Assembly (NCBI RefSeq): GCF_014217335.1
Contig: NZ_CP060092.1
Coordinates: forward strand, 2,001,501-2,065,500
DNA length: 64,000 bases
Direction of reading: 5' to 3'
Source: Teredinibacter purpureus
Lineage (GTDB): Bacteria; Pseudomonadota; Gammaproteobacteria; Pseudomonadales; Cellvibrionaceae
Below are positions 18,451 through 26,562 of this stretch, piece by piece; position 1 is the stretch's first letter; every line of letters begins with the position of its first letter. Both the position numbers and the translations under genes were made by a program. The notes beneath the pieces were generated by a model. It was not told where the DNA came from and did not search any database. It was given only the letters and a program-made list of their open reading frames with translations.

Positions 18451-18786
18451 TTAATCGCTAGTGCGATTGGCTTTTTCATCTAAACCGGAGAGATCGAAGC
18501 GGCGAGCAAGTTCCTTCAGTACTACGGACGAATCAATGCCCAAGTGCGAAAGCATGACCATAGAGTGAAACCATAAATCTGCTGTTTCGTATACTAGGTG
18601 GTCGGTATTGCCGTCGTTCGTCACATCTTTAGCGGCAAGCAATGTTTCTGTACATTCTTCGCCAACTTTTTCTAAAATTTTATTCAGGCCTTTGTGGTGT
18701 AATTGCGCAACGTAAGACGATTTTGGATCGGCCTGATTTTTACGGTCCGCTAATACTTTGTCGAGTGAGGCTAATACATCGCTCAT
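18451..18786 (-). CDS. hisE: Phosphoribosyl-ATP pyrophosphatase
   Basis: The second step of histidine biosynthesis, hydrolysing PR-ATP to PR-AMP. The 111-residue protein has the MazG-like helices with metal-binding acidic residues: [19 protein letters not shown] and [15 protein letters not shown]. It is a separate gene, not fused to hisI as in enterobacteria, and its start overlaps the hisI stop by four bases. Confidence 0.95.
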   Translation of the reverse strand: MSDVLASLDKVLADRKNQADPKSSYVAQLHHKGLNKILEKVGEECTETLLAAKDVTNDGNTDHLVYETADLWFHSMVMLSHLGIDSSVVLKELARRFDLSGLDEKANRTSD

Positions 18787-19175
18787 GAATACATCTCTTT
18801 CGGGTCTTTTAACACAGTTGAGTTTTCTTGCCAGCGTCCATCAGTAAGCGTGCGATAAAAGCACGACCTTCGGCCTGTGTGGCAAGCGATACCACCTATT
18901 TGCTCGATGGATAAAATGAGGGCATCGGCATCGCAGTCGAGCTTAATGGCACTAATTTTTTGCGTATGCCCAGAGGTTTCGCCTTTACGCCATAGTTGCT
19001 GTCGAGAACGTGACCAGTATACCGCAACGCCTTCTTTAGCCGTAAGGCTCAAAGACTCTCGGTTCATCCACGCCATCATTAAAATATCACCGGAGCTTGC
19101 GTCTTGTGCAATGGCGGGCACGAGGCCGTCTTCGTTCCACGTAATCTCGTCTAGAAATGTATCGGTGTCTGTCAT
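18783..19175 (-). CDS. hisI: Phosphoribosyl-AMP cyclohydrolase
   Basis: The third step of histidine biosynthesis, opening the purine ring of PR-AMP. The 130-residue zinc enzyme shows VAYWSRSR-type block ([19 protein letters not shown]), DCDADALIL with the Mg/Zn-binding Asp cluster, and [12 protein letters not shown] chose ATG 19175, giving [11 protein letters not shown]; four more codons would be available upstream. It is first of the hisI-hisE-tatABC unit. Confidence 0.95.
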   Translation of the reverse strand: MTDTDTFLDEITWNEDGLVPAIAQDASSGDILMMAWMNRESLSLTAKEGVAVYWSRSRQQLWRKGETSGHTQKISAIKLDCDADALILSIEQIGGIACHTGRRSCFYRTLTDGRWQENSTVLKDPKEMYS

Positions 19176-19277
19176 TCTCGTTCGCATTATACGCTATTAG
19201 TGTTGGCCGCTAGGATACCGGAAATTGGTAGCATAACGTATCTTTCTGGTGGGGAGATCAAGAGTTTCTTCGTAAAG

Positions 19278-20180
19278 CTAGTGGTTGCGAGCGATTATAT
19301 AGTGAGCAACTTGGCGTAAGTAGTCTGCACCTTCACCAAAAGGGCTTAATGCATTAATCGCAGTATCCACTAGTTCTTGAGCTTTGTCGTTTGCACCCTC
19401 TAGGCCTAGTAGTGATACGTAGGTGGGTTTGTTTCGCTCTGCATCGGCGCCCTGTTGTTTGCCTAGAGTAGCGGTATCTGATGTGACATCAATAATGTCG
19501 TCTTGAACCTGAAAGGCTAGACCAATCGCATCGGCATACTGTTTGAGGTGGCGCAGCTCTGACTTGCAGGCATTTACCGATATTCCGCCCAGCAAAACCG
19601 CTGCTTCGATAAGCGCCCCCGTTTTATGGGCATGCATGTTCTGCAATTGGTCGATCGGTAAGCGTTTATCGACGGAGGCTAGATCTATGGCTTGTCCTAG
19701 TACCATACCCTGCGCGCCCGAGGCTTTAGCCAGCACTCGCAGAGCGTCTAATGCTTGTACAGGGGCAATATCGCGATTGTTAGTAATAAGCTCGAAAGCG
19801 AAACATTGGAGGGCGTCACCGGCCAATATTGCAGTGGCTTCGTCGAAAGCGACATGGCAAGTAGGTTTGCCTCTGCGCAGGTCGTCGTCATCCATCGCAG
19901 GCAAATCATCATGAATAAGACTATAGGCATGAATACACTCAATGGCCGCAGCGTAGGTGTCGGTTGCGTTATTGGGTGTAGTAATGGCATTCGCTGCAGC
20001 AAAAGCCAATATGGGGCGGATACGTTTACCACCATTCAATAGGCTGTAGTGCATGGCCTCGATTAGCCGATTGTTGGAGGCGTGAGCATGTTTTGAGAGT
20101 TGTTTGCCCGAAAGAGCATTCAACAATAACTCGGAAATACGCGACTGTTGTTGCGTAATAAAAGCCTGCAGATCCTTCAT
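19278..20180 (-). CDS. ispA: (2E,6E)-farnesyl diphosphate synthase
   Basis: Condenses IPP with DMAPP/GPP to farnesyl diphosphate for quinones and undecaprenyl phosphate. The 300-residue prenyltransferase has the first Asp-rich motif in HDDLPAMDDDDLRRGKPTCH and the second in FQVQDDIIDVTSDT, with KTGALI between them. It starts two bases after the xseB stop. In many gammaproteobacteria dxs follows ispA; here hisI follows instead and dxs is not in the window. Confidence 0.96.
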   Translation of the reverse strand: MKDLQAFITQQQSRISELLLNALSGKQLSKHAHASNNRLIEAMHYSLLNGGKRIRPILAFAAANAITTPNNATDTYAAAIECIHAYSLIHDDLPAMDDDDLRRGKPTCHVAFDEATAILAGDALQCFAFELITNNRDIAPVQALDALRVLAKASGAQGMVLGQAIDLASVDKRLPIDQLQNMHAHKTGALIEAAVLLGGISVNACKSELRHLKQYADAIGLAFQVQDDIIDVTSDTATLGKQQGADAERNKPTYVSLLGLEGANDKAQELVDTAINALSPFGEGADYLRQVAHYIIARNH

Positions 20181-20182
20181 TT

Positions 20183-20431
20183 TTACTCTGCGGCGTTGCC
20201 GTCCAGCTCGAAAGGTTTGGTTATTAGGTCGCCGCCCTCTTGTTTCAGTAACACTTCAACTTTTTGCTCGGCGTCTTGCAGAGCTGTTTGGCAGCTGCGC
20301 GTCAGTTTTATGCCTTGCTCAAAGGTTTTGAGTGATTGCTCTAAGGTGAGGTCGCCGCTCTCAAGCTTGGTAACCATCGACTCGAGTTCTTCAAGGGACT
20401 TTTCAAAATTAGGTGTTTTTTTCGTTGCCAC
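20183..20431 (-). CDS. xseB: Exodeoxyribonuclease VII small subunit
   Basis: The small subunit of ExoVII, which degrades single-stranded DNA with XseA. The sequence FEKSLEELESMVTKLESGDL, then LEQSLKTFEQGIKL, is the standard XseB two-helix pattern. I chose GTG 20431 (product MATKKTPNFEKS, 82 residues) from the family length. TTG 20470 is an alternative with an extra 13 residues, and neither has an ideal ribosome-binding site at the usual spacing. It is co-transcribed with ispA. Confidence 0.88.
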   Translation of the reverse strand: MATKKTPNFEKSLEELESMVTKLESGDLTLEQSLKTFEQGIKLTRSCQTALQDAEQKVEVLLKQEGGDLITKPFELDGNAAE

Positions 20432-20737
20432 AATAATCGTTGCCGCGAGGGCCTCCTGTGTTTGGCGCAAACATACCTGAGCGGGTAGATGGGGTCAATG
20501 TTGATTTAGGTGTTGTTATTCTCTCGGGACGTTCAGAAACCTGCTCTCTTGGCCGATATTACTCCCCAATGGCTTGTACCGTTAATGATTGTCACTCATA
20601 ACAAAGTATTAATAATTAGCCTGTTCCTTAGGCGTTTTGTGTCTAGACTTGAGATAAGTCTTGTAGTGTTATGGTAGTAAAATTTAATAGGTGTGAGTGC
20701 TTACTTACCCTGATAGGTTCGATATGAGGAAGTCTCT
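20432..20737. other. Divergent intergenic region between xseB and pomA
   Basis: Spans the divergent promoters of xseB-ispA (left) and pomA-pomB-pilZ (right). A GAGGAA ribosome-binding site precedes the pomA GTG. The stretch before pomA is AT-rich, but I see no convincing sigma-70 pair. GGCCGATATT near 20553 only loosely resembles a flagellar sigma-28 -10 element and lacks a matching -35. Confidence 0.5.
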
Positions 20738-21499
20738 GTGGATTTAGCGACGATTGTAGGCTTGGTGGGTGCTTTAGCGCTGATTGTTATCTCCATGCTG
20801 ATGAGTGGCGAATTGGGCATGTTCGTGAACGGGCCCTCTATGGTGATCGTCGTGGGTGGAACCATTTTTGCTGTGATGGCCAAGTATGGATTGAGCCAGT
20901 TTTTAGGTGCGATAAAAGTTGCGGGTAAAAGTTTTTCAACAAAACTACCAGATCCTAATGAGCTCATTGAAGAAATAGTAGCATTGGCTGATGAGGCGCG
21001 AAAAGGCGGTTTGTTATCGTTAGAGGGAAAGGAGGTGAGCAGTGATTTTTTACAGAGAGGGATTCAGTTATTGGTAGATGGCCACGATCCGGATGTTGTA
21101 AAAACGCTTCTTTCTATTGATAAAAATAAAGCCTCTGAACGCCACGAAGTAGGGTCGTCCATATTTGCAGCCATGGCGGAAATGGCGCCCGCGATGGGGA
21201 TGATCGGAACGCTTATCGGTTTGGTGGCAATGCTGGCCAATATGGATGATCCGAAATCCATTGGGCCGGCTATGGCTGTTGCACTACTTACGACACTGTA
21301 CGGTGCGATTATAGCCAATGCCATGTGTGGCCCTATTTCAGACAAACTGAAGTTGCGGGCGGGAGAGGAGGCCATGGTTAAGAGTTTAGTCATCGATGCG
21401 TTGTTGGCCATACAAGGAGGGCAAAACCCGCGCGTGATTGACTCTATGTTGCGTAACTACCTTCCTGAGGGCAAAAGGGTCGTTGAGGGAGCCGAGTAA
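20738..21499 (+). CDS. pomA: Flagellar motor stator protein MotA/PomA
   Basis: A 253-residue stator subunit with four membrane helices: two near the N terminus and two around residues 145-205. A large cytoplasmic loop carries the charged segment RHEVGSSIFAAMAEMAP, and MGMIGTLIGLVAML marks the third helix. The form (MDLATIVGLVGALALI, then GTIFAVMAKY) is that of sodium-type PomA rather than enterobacterial MotA. It starts at GTG 20738 with GAGGAA upstream and is followed by pomB and a PilZ gene. Together with PomB it would power the polar flagellum. Confidence 0.92.
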   Translation: MDLATIVGLVGALALIVISMLMSGELGMFVNGPSMVIVVGGTIFAVMAKYGLSQFLGAIKVAGKSFSTKLPDPNELIEEIVALADEARKGGLLSLEGKEVSSDFLQRGIQLLVDGHDPDVVKTLLSIDKNKASERHEVGSSIFAAMAEMAPAMGMIGTLIGLVAMLANMDDPKSIGPAMAVALLTTLYGAIIANAMCGPISDKLKLRAGEEAMVKSLVIDALLAIQGGQNPRVIDSMLRNYLPEGKRVVEGAE

Positions 21500-21537
21500 C
21501 GTGTGCACCTGGGGTATGACGGTTTGGAGAGTCGCGT

Positions 21538-22527
21538 GTGAGTGACGAGGAAGAGCATGACTGCAATTGCGTGCCGGGATTGCCGGCATGGATGGGTACC
21601 TTTGCGGACCTTATGTCTTTGCTCATGTGTTTTTTCGTGCTGTTATTGTCTTTTTCAGAAATGGATGCGATGAAGTTTAAACGTCTAGCCGGCTCAATGG
21701 CGCAAGCGTTTGGCGTGCAGAACACCTTAAATGTGACCGACATCCCCAAAGGTACTAGCATCATTGCGCAGGAGTTCAGCCCTGGAAGGCCTGACCCGAC
21801 ACCGATTAATGAGATCTGGCAAAAAACGCAGGATGTTACTGAAATGTCGCTGGAACAATATTGCGCCGAAGAGTTCGATTTGGAGCAAGGCGACGAAGGT
21901 TATGATGCAGGTGCAAAAATGAGGGTAAAGCAGCAGTTAGAGGAACTAATCAAAAAAACAGAAGCGGATGCCTATGAATTGGCAAGCGCACTGCACGAGC
22001 AAATAGAAGCGGGTCAAGTTGAAATAGAAACCCGAGGCAGGCTAATTATTATACGCATTCGAGAGAAGGGCTCGTTCATATCGGGCTCAGCTGAAATGGC
22101 ACCTTCTTACAAAGATGTTATGCGTGAAGTGCGCGCGGTTCTCGCCTTAAAGAAAGGCAAGATTGAAGTGCAGGGCCATACAGACGACATCCCCATTCGA
22201 ACGAGCCGTTTCCGGTCGAACTGGGAGCTGTCTTCGTCCCGGGCGGTGTCAGTTGCTCATGAATTAATGCTTAATGGTGATGTTAAAGAACGTCGTTTCG
22301 AAATTGCCGGCTTTGCCGATACCGTACCCCTTGGGCCGAATGATTCCCCTGAAAATCGTGCCAGAAATCGTCGTGTTGAGATTTTGGTAAAGCAAGGCCT
22401 AGAAGATGAATTGTCAGAAGAAGATTTAGAAACATTGAAAGACGACGAAGAAGGCCAGGATATTCTGCGTGAACTGGAGCTTTCACCAGAATATTTGTTT
22501 GATTTAGAACCAGAAGAGATATTTTAA
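21538..22527 (+). CDS. pomB: Flagellar motor stator protein MotB/PomB (OmpA-like C terminus)
   Basis: A 329-residue stator subunit. Its single membrane helix contains the ion-binding Asp in WMGTFADLMSLLMCFFVLLL, followed by the plug region (SEMDAMKFKRLAGSM). A long acidic, helical linker (about 90-165) is probably coiled coil. The OmpA-like peptidoglycan-binding domain is seen in VQGHTDDIPIRTSRFRSNWE and RNRRVEILV. It starts at GTG 21538. The pairing with PomA suggests sodium drive, which is an inference from family resemblance. Its stop overlaps the PilZ gene start (TAATG). Confidence 0.92.
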   Translation: MSDEEEHDCNCVPGLPAWMGTFADLMSLLMCFFVLLLSFSEMDAMKFKRLAGSMAQAFGVQNTLNVTDIPKGTSIIAQEFSPGRPDPTPINEIWQKTQDVTEMSLEQYCAEEFDLEQGDEGYDAGAKMRVKQQLEELIKKTEADAYELASALHEQIEAGQVEIETRGRLIIIRIREKGSFISGSAEMAPSYKDVMREVRAVLALKKGKIEVQGHTDDIPIRTSRFRSNWELSSSRAVSVAHELMLNGDVKERRFEIAGFADTVPLGPNDSPENRARNRRVEILVKQGLEDELSEEDLETLKDDEEGQDILRELELSPEYLFDLEPEEIF

Positions 22528-23099
22528 TGTCGGATGAAAAGCGTCGGTATTTTCGTATAGATGAAAATGTCGGTATAGGTTATGAATTTATCGAGCGGCA
22601 CAAATCCGGCCAGCTGGCGCATAAGGATACACAGGCCTTTGGGGCTCGCATGGAAAATATTCTGGATATTATTGAAGAGCAAGATGCGAAAATTGACCAC
22701 TTAATGGCGACCTTAGCCGATCAAAACCCTGTAGTTGCAGAGGTGATAGGCCTCTTTAATCAAAAACTAGAGCGTGTTATCAACCATTTGTTGATGGATA
22801 GCCATACGCTTTCACGCATTGCGCATAAGGTAAAAGAGGCGAATATTTCCGCTTGCGGTATTGGTTTCGTCAATAATGAGTTCGTTGAAGAGGGCGCAAG
22901 CCTGCGGCTACAGCTTTTATTTTCACCGGGGAATTTAGCCATAGAAACGAATGGCCGTGTTGTGAGTTGTTCTTCAAATGGGGACGGTGAAAGTTATTAC
23001 TGGCGAATTGATTTTTTTGGCATGAGCAAAAAAGATCAAGAAGATCTAATACAGCATATCGTAAAAACACAAGGCAGCCAGCTAAAAAACAAGACGTGA
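22527..23099 (+). CDS. PilZ-domain protein encoded with the flagellar stator
   Basis: A 190-residue protein with the two c-di-GMP contact motifs of PilZ split apart. KRRYFRIDENVG (Arg-Arg...Arg) is at residues 5-16, and NISACGIGFV (D/NxSxxG) is at about 109. A helical region of roughly 85 residues lies between. The beta-barrel strands continue after the second motif (LRLQLLFSPG, TNGRVVSCSS, YYWRIDFFGMS). It is translationally coupled to pomB. Likely role: sense c-di-GMP and adjust stator or motor activity, by analogy to YcgR/FlgZ, which is inference. The long insertion is unlike YcgR, where PilZ is contiguous. Confidence 0.78.
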   Translation: MSDEKRRYFRIDENVGIGYEFIERHKSGQLAHKDTQAFGARMENILDIIEEQDAKIDHLMATLADQNPVVAEVIGLFNQKLERVINHLLMDSHTLSRIAHKVKEANISACGIGFVNNEFVEEGASLRLQLLFSPGNLAIETNGRVVSCSSNGDGESYYWRIDFFGMSKKDQEDLIQHIVKTQGSQLKNKT

Positions 23100-23125
23100 C
23101 AAAAGTGCTGTTTTCGCGCCACTCT

Positions 23126-23143
23126 TGTAGGATATATCTCACA
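23126..23143 (+). promoter_or_regulatory. GacA-type upstream activating sequence
   Basis: TGTAGG-ATATAT-CTCACA is an imperfect 18-base palindrome matching the known GacA/UvrY site TGTAAG-N6-CTTACA with one change in each arm. Its centre lies about 64 bases upstream of the expected transcript start (TAAAAT -10 at 23187-23192). That is the position seen for GacA sites before rsmY/rsmZ in pseudomonads. Confidence 0.78.
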
Positions 23144-23198
23144 CGTAAAAGCGAACTTAGCCTCTAGTACTGCACGCGAAAATTCGTAAAATAAACAG

Positions 23199-23318
23199 GG
23201 TCAAGGACGCATGCGGATGGAACCGCGGCAAGGATCAGGACGGAACTACGCCACGAAGACCTAAGGGAATTTAGGTAAATCCTGTGAGTTCGCCGCGACG
23301 TGTGCGTCGCGGCGTTTT
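23199..23318 (+). ncRNA. Candidate Rsm/Csr-type small RNA sequestering CsrA/RsmA
   Basis: A predicted RNA of about 120 bases with seven GGA motifs (23205, 23215, 23219, 23232, 23238, 23242, 23266). Two sit in hairpin loops: GCGG/CCGC (213-216 with 223-226 of this kilobase) closes loop ATGGAA, and CCTAA/TTAGG (23260-23264 with 23271-23275) closes GGGAAT. GGA in an apical loop is the CsrA/RsmA binding signature. Transcription should start near 23199 after TAAAAT and end at a 10-bp perfect terminator. An upstream GacA-type palindrome completes the pattern of RsmX/Y/Z RNAs. The family call rests on these features, since primary sequence is poorly conserved. It lies just after pomAB-pilZ but has its own promoter. 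Confidence 0.82.
23291..23318 (+). terminator. Intrinsic terminator of the Rsm-like RNA
   Basis: CGCCGCGACG (23291-23300) pairs perfectly with CGTCGCGGCG (23305-23314) around a TGTG loop and is followed by TTTT. A strong Rho-independent terminator. Confidence 0.92.
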
Positions 23319-24055
23319 ACGCATTTCCCCCACTTGAAAGCCAGCTTTTTCTACCCCCCCCCATTTCATCTCTATCTTTCGCGGGCCAGTGTCTATACCA
23401 AGATGTGCTGCCTCCCAGTTTACAATGCTATGTTGCTCGAATATGCGGAGTAAAATTGCTGCATATTCAGCCGCATTCGGTCTCTAGTGGGGTCCAAAAA
23501 GCTTATTTCGCTATTGCGGTTGCGAACAGCAATCAATGAGAACTCTTTATCAAAATAAACTCATTGCTCACAGAAGGTTGTGCTTTCGTCTGAATTCTAT
23601 GCCGCTAGTAACGATTGCAATTGATTTGCCGATCGAATTTGCCGCTGTTTTTTCCCGTCATAGCCTTTGTTAATAGATTAAAGCACTAATGGAAAGCCTG
23701 GTTTTCTTGCTGCATAATATTCTATTCCTTCCCTGAATGACTATTGAACAACAGGAATGTTGAACTTGTTTAAGAGCAGTCGCTCTGGGGCTATTAAGCT
23801 TTTTTCCCGAGAATATGGGAAAAGCTATTTTTTCTGCTTATGTATTGTCTAATTCTAAAAAGGATGGCTTGAAAAAAATTGAGAATACAACCTTTCCCAG
23901 TAATGTCTAATGGGTATGCTTTTATTTTCGGGAAAAACACTGTCATTGATCGATTAGCATTTTTTGATGGTTATACTCAGTAAATATCAAGAAATATTGC
24001 TTATGAAGAAAATAGAGATACAGATTAAAAAAACCCTTCTTAATCAATAGACGCC
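23319..24055. other. 737-base gene-poor region after the Rsm-like RNA
   Basis: No convincing gene. AT content rises from about 23540 onward. On the minus strand 23420-23557 is an open stretch of about 45 codons encoding FLDPTRDRMRLNMQQFYSAY with no start site. It looks like an eroded coding fragment but I cannot name it. Near 23797-23832 AGCTTTTTTCCC pairs imperfectly with GGGAAAAGCT and is followed by a T run, a possible plus-strand terminator. A homopolymer of nine C lies near 23355. Confidence 0.4.
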
Positions 24056-24955
24056 TTACAAAAGTATAGATTTCGCTGCGTCGACTAAGGCCTTAACCGC
24101 AGGGTGTTTAATTTTTCGCTCTGGAGAAATAGCATAGAATCGCTCACTAATGGAGTTGGTTCTACCAATGACTATAACGTCGTATTGCCCAATCACATGT
24201 GGTTCAATAGTGGTTGGTGTAGCAAAAACTCCGTAGCCTGACTGCCCGAAGAATTTCATAAGAGCACTATCATCAAATTCAGCAACGATGATTGGGTTAA
24301 TGTTTTCAGTATCAAACCATGACTGGAGGTTTATTTTTTGATTGGATTTATCTCCACAAATCAAAAAATTACATTGATCTAATGATTTCGGAAAATTTTT
24401 CTTTAGTGACGGAGCAATAGCCTCAGTAGCGTAAAAGCTAACGCCGCATTCGCCTAAATAATGGTTATATGCTTTCACCGCCACGCCTGGAGTCAGAGGC
24501 CTATCGGAGATAATTAAATCTATTTTGTTCAGCGCTAGATCCGCAAGTAAGCCATCATAATCCCCCTCACGACTGATTAATTTAATTGATTCTTCCAGTT
24601 CAAAACACTTCTCTAAAATGTTGAACGCCAATATTTTGGGGATCACATCCACGATGCCAACGGTAAACACCACATTTTGCTCGGGGTTGTTCATGTCTAG
24701 AGACTGTTGAAGTTCCAGTCCTAGTGTAAATATATCTTCTGCATAGCTATAAACAAGCTTACCTGCATCGTTCATGATTAGCCTCTTGCCCCGTCGGTCA
24801 AATAATTTAAGACCTAAATACTCTTCAAATACCGTTAGCTGGCCGCTAATAGTTTGGGGTGACAGGTGCAATAATTTGGCGGCATTCACTATGCTGCCTT
24901 CTTTGGCAATGGTATAAAAATAGCGTAAATGGTTGTAGTTGAGTTGCTGAGCCAT
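24056..24955 (-). CDS. nhaR: NhaR-like LysR-family transcriptional regulator
   Basis: A 299-residue LysR-type regulator. The N-terminal winged helix reads LNYNHLRYFYTIAKEGSIVN and AAKLLHLSPQTISGQLTVFE, the NhaR form, in which the recognition helix differs from ordinary LysR proteins. The effector domain (about 95-299) follows. NhaR in enterobacteria senses sodium and activates the antiporter gene nhaA and the pga biofilm operon; neither target is in this window. The gene is divergent from the HPF-like gene across about 400 bases. The gene name is by family resemblance. Confidence 0.82.
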   Translation of the reverse strand: MAQQLNYNHLRYFYTIAKEGSIVNAAKLLHLSPQTISGQLTVFEEYLGLKLFDRRGKRLIMNDAGKLVYSYAEDIFTLGLELQQSLDMNNPEQNVVFTVGIVDVIPKILAFNILEKCFELEESIKLISREGDYDGLLADLALNKIDLIISDRPLTPGVAVKAYNHYLGECGVSFYATEAIAPSLKKNFPKSLDQCNFLICGDKSNQKINLQSWFDTENINPIIVAEFDDSALMKFFGQSGYGVFATPTTIEPHVIGQYDVIVIGRTNSISERFYAISPERKIKHPAVKALVDAAKSILL

Positions 24956-25352
24956 CTCTTTAGACCTTTATGGTATTGCTTTCATTTACAAACGTTCATG
25001 AGGCTTAAGTGTAATGTTGGCGGCCACATTCTAAAGCGGTTTTTTCGATGATTATAGCAATTTTGTACGACTTTTGTTGATAGGGGTCAGGCTCTATATT
25101 TTGAGACACATTGAACTAAAGCGGCTGGAGGGCAAAGTAAGACAAACACTATGATGACCTCTGGCGACGTAATGAAAATGGTCAGCCATAGGGTAATGAT
25201 GGCTTGTTCTGTCGAAGAGAAAATAAGTCGGGCAATGTTAATGATGAGGTTGGTGGTCTTGGATATTAGGGTGAAAAGCTAGCGGCGATTATCAACGCTT
25301 TCAGCAGTATGCTCAAGCGAGGGCAAGCTGCTTAGAGTAAAACAATTAGCGT
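24956..25352. other. Divergent region between the nhaR-like and HPF-like genes
   Basis: 397 bases with no recognised gene. It must hold the promoters for both flanking genes, but I see no clear operator or -35/-10 pair. Several short frames on the plus strand are closed within about 30 codons. Confidence 0.4.
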
Positions 25353-25769
25353 ATGAGGTTTACGATGAAATTAAGTATTAAATTCAGAAAAGTGGTTGGA
25401 AATGGCACGCTCACTAACTACATTAATCGCCGAATCTCGTTTGCATTTTCGCGAACTGAGCATGCAATACACAGTACTGCGGTCACTGTCAGCGATATTA
25501 ATGGCCCCAAAGGTGGCATCGATAAAGAATGCCTCGTGGTTATCAAACCCGCCGGAATGGCTGAAATCGTAGTGTCGGAGCGGCAGCCCAATTTTCGTCA
25601 GGCCATCGACCGTTGCATAGCCAGAGCCAATCAAAGCCTAGCCAGAAAACTAAAGCGTAATCGGCTCTCTGTCCATAAAAGGCATTCAATTAAAAGATTG
25701 CCTGTTGGAGGCAATGATGACACGACTATAGCGGGAGATGGGTATGAAGGCCTAGAACCATCGTACTAA
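25353..25769 (+). CDS. HPF/RaiA-like ribosome-associated protein
   Basis: A 138-residue protein with the beta-alpha-beta pattern of the hibernation-promoting factor / sigma-54 modulation family. Strand MKLSIKFRKV, helix LTNYINRRISFAFSRTEHAI, strands TAVTVSDINGPKGGIDKECL and VVIKPAGMAEIVV, then helix FRQAIDRCIARANQSLARKL are visible. Such proteins bind the 30S decoding region and stall or store ribosomes under stress. The C terminus is basic, then acidic. It is not beside rpoN, so it is a paralogue rather than the canonical hpf. ATG 25353 or ATG 25365 may be used. Confidence 0.65.
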   Translation: MRFTMKLSIKFRKVVGNGTLTNYINRRISFAFSRTEHAIHSTAVTVSDINGPKGGIDKECLVVIKPAGMAEIVVSERQPNFRQAIDRCIARANQSLARKLKRNRLSVHKRHSIKRLPVGGNDDTTIAGDGYEGLEPSY

Positions 25770-26027
25770 AGGCAATGTGAATATGCTGATATAAGCGTTG
25801 TCAGCGTTACTCATCGGCGACACTTGCCCTGTTCTATTATAATGCTTCTAGTCGCACTGTTTTATCAGAACCTTTCGGATAATTCCGCAGGCCTGAAAAG
25901 CCAGTTGCAACGGATTGACTGCGACATAGATTATGTTACTACTAATGATGGTGCGAAGTACGTTGCGTGCATATGGTCGTCTTAAATGCTCGTTTTAACG
26001 TTGAATTTAAGTTTTAAATAGGGGTAA

Positions 26028-26486
26028 ATGATGGGCTCGAAAATATTGTGTACGATAAGCACTCTTGTTTTCCTTCTTGGCGCTAACAAAGCGATTGCGG
26101 TTGAACCTCTTTTGGCGTCTGATCTTGCCTCGCATTGCAATGTTTTTCCTAATCAGGCTGAGAGTACTGATGGACAATATTGCATGCGCTATATTCAGGG
26201 CTTTATTGATGGAGCCATAGCGACTGATGAGCGGGTACTGATGAATGTAGAAGCCGAATTCGAGAAAAAGGAAACCTATGCAGAGAGAGCCATTCGAATT
26301 CGCGGTGTAGGCTTGCGCGATAGAGCGGCGCGTTATGCTGAGTTTTGTCTTGGTGATCCAGTCTCTTTACGTGAAGTGGTTACCCGTGTGGTAGAGGATC
26401 TTAACGCGAGCAACCTAGTTGCAGGCGCTGCGGCACGAACGGTAGTTTATACCTCTTTACGCAAACACTATCCTTGTGAGAAATGA
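26028..26486 (+). CDS. Rap1a/Tai-family-like secreted protein
   Basis: A 152-residue protein with a clear signal peptide (about 1-23, ending NKAIA). The mature part has four cysteines and is mostly helical: DLASHCNVF, QYCMRYIQGFIDGAI, YAEFCLGDP and HYPCEK. The CxxYIxGFxDG pattern is that of the Rap1a/Tai family, which includes periplasmic immunity proteins to type VI amidase effectors. No effector or secretion gene is nearby, so an immunity role is not supported by context; it may be an orphan protector or a diverged periplasmic protein. It lies 76 bases upstream of htpX on the same strand. Confidence 0.65.
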   Translation: MMGSKILCTISTLVFLLGANKAIAVEPLLASDLASHCNVFPNQAESTDGQYCMRYIQGFIDGAIATDERVLMNVEAEFEKKETYAERAIRIRGVGLRDRAARYAEFCLGDPVSLREVVTRVVEDLNASNLVAGAAARTVVYTSLRKHYPCEK

Positions 26487-26562
26487 TGGGTCATAGTATT
26501 GATGCTTGCGCATCAGCCGCTTAGCCTTCATCGTTACAACAGTTAATCTACCAGGAATATTA

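Noticed and set aside
20553..20562. Sigma-28 flagellar promoter before pomA
   Set aside because: GGCCGATATT is near the -10 consensus, but no TAAAGTTT-like -35 lies at the right distance.
23199..23290. A cyclic-di-GMP riboswitch in the region after the PilZ gene
   Set aside because: The GGA repeats and stems do not match the c-di-GMP-I core, and a terminator follows immediately with no gene downstream. An Rsm-type RNA explains it better.
23300..23539. 79-codon plus-strand gene after the Rsm-like RNA
   Set aside because: It begins inside the terminator stem, has no ribosome-binding site, and the C homopolymer gives an implausible protein.
25080..25130. Remnant of a REP-associated transposase (GGTCAGGCTC...TTTTGAGACA)
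   Set aside because: Only a short phrase resembles leaders of such genes; no transposase coding sequence or terminal repeats could be read.
25842..25985. 47-codon open frame between the HPF-like and Rap1a-like genes
   Set aside because: It lies in frame after the HPF-like stop but lacks a ribosome-binding site and shows no recognised motif; it may be a decayed extension.
26028..26486. Type VI secretion immunity module
   Set aside because: The protein resembles Rap1a/Tai, but no amidase effector, Hcp, VgrG or other secretion gene is in the neighbourhood.
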